From NCBI RefSeq assembly GCF_016802725.1, contig NC_052671.1:5023001-5087000 (forward strand): a DNA stretch of 64,000 nt, in the 5' to 3' direction. The stretch's first letter is position 1. Every line of letters begins with the position of its first letter. A model generated the notes under the pieces. That model was not told the origin of the DNA. It ran no database searches and saw only the letters and a program-made list of their open reading frames with translations. This DNA is from Solenopsis invicta (lineage: Eukaryota; Arthropoda; Insecta; Hymenoptera; Formicidae). The translations under genes and the position numbers were made by a program. Of this stretch, positions 62,220 to 64,000 are shown in pieces.

Positions 62220-62377
62220 TACCGGTTCTACAATGCGACGTGCGTCGCTGTCGGATGTCGGGCGCATGTGTATTGTATCGTCGTCTAGTCGGCAGTCGCC
62301 TTTGGAACGAATAAACATCTTCCATCTTTTACGACACGACAGCCGACAGCGACACGCGACGCATTGTAGAACCGGTC
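62220..62377. repeat. TTAA-flanked short MITE, ACCGGTTCTACAATGCG ends
   Basis: TTAA at 62216-62219 and 62378-62381. The ends TACCGGTTCTACAATGCG and CGCATTGTAGAACCGGTC match for 17 of 18 bases, and the inverted similarity continues through CGTCGCTGTCGG and CCGACAGCGACACG. 158 bp, unusually GC-rich for this window. TTAA target suggests piggyBac- or Kolobok-type mobilisation. Confidence 0.75.
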
Positions 62378-62937
62378 TTAAAACAATGAAGATATCTTGT
62401 TTCTGTCCGTCTTACAATAGGTACAACTTTTACATACGGTGAAACATAGTACGCGAGACAGGAACAAGGAAGGACTATGAATATGGAACGTAAAAAAAAA
62501 GAGAGAGAGAGAAATTTTCCAAGTTTAAGATGGGAAGAACGCGCGATTGTTCTTCCTTTTGCGTGAGGGGGACGCGTGGTATCAGTGAAACGAACGAAAA
62601 CTTACATCCATTCGCCCGCGTGCGTGATCGTGATCTTGATCTTGATCTTGGCCGTTCACCTTTCGTCTGCCTTTCGTTACGAGGAAGAACGGGCCGCCGC
62701 GCCGCGCCGAGACGGATTTAATCGAGAACGAGGAAACGTATGTACAAAAGCGAGCGAGCGTGGAGGAAGGCGAGGGAGGAAGGCGAAGCACACCGCCCGC
62801 CGGCGCTTGTCCCCCCCTGTTCGCGATCGGGTGACTTTTTGCTATGGGAAGGCCATTAAACGTCTCCTTTCACGAGCGCGCCGCACACAGGTGGCAAAAT
62901 GCTCCCTTTCATTCTTATCCGGCTTCTATCACGTGCG

Positions 62938-62949
62938 TATATATAAAAG
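62938..62949 (+). promoter_or_regulatory. TATA box of a gene leaving the window
   Basis: TATATATAAAAG in a CpG-rich stretch (62530-63250), about 195 bases upstream of an ATG exon with a strong donor. Confidence 0.5.
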
Positions 62950-63133
62950 CGGCACGCGTATTCGCGATGGTCGTCAGATCGAGACCGGGCGGAGGAGTAA
63001 CTCGCGTTGTTGTGCTTCCCCATTCATCATTCATCCGTAGTTTTCCCGGTTTCCGTTAATTTTTCACCTTCGTCGCCCTGCTGTGGTGACGGAAGCGACA
63101 CTTTTCTCGCCGGTCCTATCCGAAAACGGAACG

Positions 63134-63169
63134 ATGACGGGACGACGAGAAATGATGCCGGGCTTCTTG
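63134..63169 (+). CDS. Candidate first coding exon (partial gene)
   Basis: ATG opens MTGRREMMPGFL and ends in phase 0 at a strong donor (CTTCTTG|gtaagt). A TATA box lies about 195 bases upstream. The size and phase recall the tiny first exons of the other secreted-protein genes here, but these twelve residues are not hydrophobic at the end like a signal peptide start. Remaining exons lie beyond the window; identity unknown. Confidence 0.35.
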
Positions 63170-63393
63170 GTAAGTCTCAAGACGAATTACGATGCGCTCA
63201 CCGCGCATTTCGGATCGCGACGGAAGTGAGACTGTGACAGCTAGTGAGACAAATTTTTGGAGTTAATCGAGAGGATCATTATTTCTGCGCTGCTATTTTT
63301 AATCAAGGAGAACGATGTAAGAAATATTTGTTCCATCATTTGAGCAATTGGAAAACAATTGTAAATGACGCTTGATTTTCAAGACTTCTTTAA

Positions 63394-63909
63394 CCCGTTA
63401 ACTTGTGGACAGATTCCCACGTCTCTGTTCCTGCTTTCTGTTTTAAATCTTTGTAACTTGAATGCTAATAAAAAAATTGGTATTTAAAGAAGAGTTGCTC
63501 TTTTCAAAAATCTAGTCGTTGAGGTGGAATATCTGAAAAAGAAGTAAATGGGTTGAAAGTAAAAGTAAAAAAAAGAATTAAGATCCCTGTTTTTTTATTG
63601 ACAAATATCTAACAAATAAAATAATTTTGCCTGTCTTTCTGAGTAGAATAATCTTACACAATTTATAAATTACTCGGATAGTAATTATATCAAATTATTC
63701 TACTAAAGAAAAATAGACGAAATTTCTTTGTTGAATATTTGTGAATAAAAAGATACTGATCTCTTAATTTTCCTACTTCTATTTTCAACTTTTATTTTTT
63801 TTTATCTTTTACTTCTTTAAATATTAATTGTCTAAAAATTTTAATTAGTTCTGAGTTACAAGGATTTAAAACAGTTAAAACAGGTAAAGATTTCTTGTGA
63901 GTTAATGGG
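63394..63909. repeat. piggyBac-like MITE with CCC(G/A)TTAACT ends
   Basis: TTAA at 63390-63393 on the left and TCAA at 63910-63913 on the right (one change). Ends CCCGTTAACTTGTGG and CTTGTGAGTTAATGGG. Inverted similarity extends inward (CTGTTTTAAATCTTTGTAAC against GTTACAAGGATTTAAAACAG; AATATTTAAAGAAG-type blocks). The CCC start and TTAA target fit piggyBac. No transposase. Confidence 0.7.
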
Positions 63910-64000
63910 TCAATAAAAGTATCGTTTCCGAAATACATAATTTTTATTGTTTATTTTTACGCAATTGTGGCTCGTTTTTTAATTTTTTAATTATCATTGC

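Noticed and set aside
62576..63040. 154-residue plus-strand frame with a hydrophobic start
   Set aside because: It lies upstream of and across the TATA box at 62938; Arg-rich CpG-island translation. The short GATCTT repeat at 62625-62650 creates the hydrophobic look.
1..64000. CRISPR arrays, bacterial operons, rRNA or tRNA genes
   Set aside because: None recognised by eye; repeats are inverted or tandem eukaryotic elements. A covariance-model scan would be needed to exclude a tRNA fully.

Overview
The window is nuclear DNA from an insect, most likely a hymenopteran and plausibly an ant. This is inferred from several features. Genes are split into short exons with GT/AG introns. The background is AT-rich, with CpG-rich patches around transcription starts. 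TA- and TTAA-flanked inverted-repeat elements are very dense. The encoded proteins look like insect proteins. No bacterial-type operon, CRISPR array, rRNA or tRNA gene was recognised.

Layout. (1) 985-5991, +: the last eight coding exons of a SLC26 sulfate/anion transporter (SLC26A11-like); its N-terminal exons lie left of the window, and its last intron holds a 1.6 kb foldback element. (2) 6.3-8.1 kb: a cluster of inverted-repeat elements rich in CAGTGA motifs. (3) 11574-12245, +: a complete signal peptidase complex subunit 1 gene (Spcs1), followed by three diverged tandem repeats. (4) 14.5-21.5 kb: intergenic DNA with CpG patches, several MITE-like elements, and a local tandem duplication in which one copy carries a TTAA-flanked element and the other is the empty site. 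(5) 22139-25984: two convergent genes for small secreted His-rich proteins. (6) 28.97-32.67 kb: a very large palindrome with arms of about 1.7 kb and a 50 bp spacer; the centre is CpG-rich and promoter-like, and each arm carries matching splice-competent exons. (7) 35544-41063, -: a five-exon gene for a 486-residue secreted Gly-rich protein. (8) 50116-53911, -: a four-exon gene for a 393-residue secreted protein of unknown function. (9) The right end: CpG-rich sequence, a TATA box and a possible first exon running off the window, and two TTAA-type elements.

The main result is the architecture of the four secreted-protein genes. Each starts with a tiny first coding exon (21, 21, 18 and 12 nt) that ends in phase 0 inside the signal peptide. 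Each has a short second exon (59, 74, 62 and 50 nt) ending in phase 2 just after the signal peptide (for the 22139 gene about five residues past it). Each then opens its third exon with a short beta-strand-like stretch ending in Pro (IHVP, IHVP, IHLP, VIMP). TATA-like sequences lie upstream of all four. This suggests one expanded family of extracellular structural, possibly cuticular, proteins that has diverged to His-rich, Gly-rich and Ala/Ser-rich bodies. Exon joins were derived by reading splice sites and checking frame, not from transcripts.
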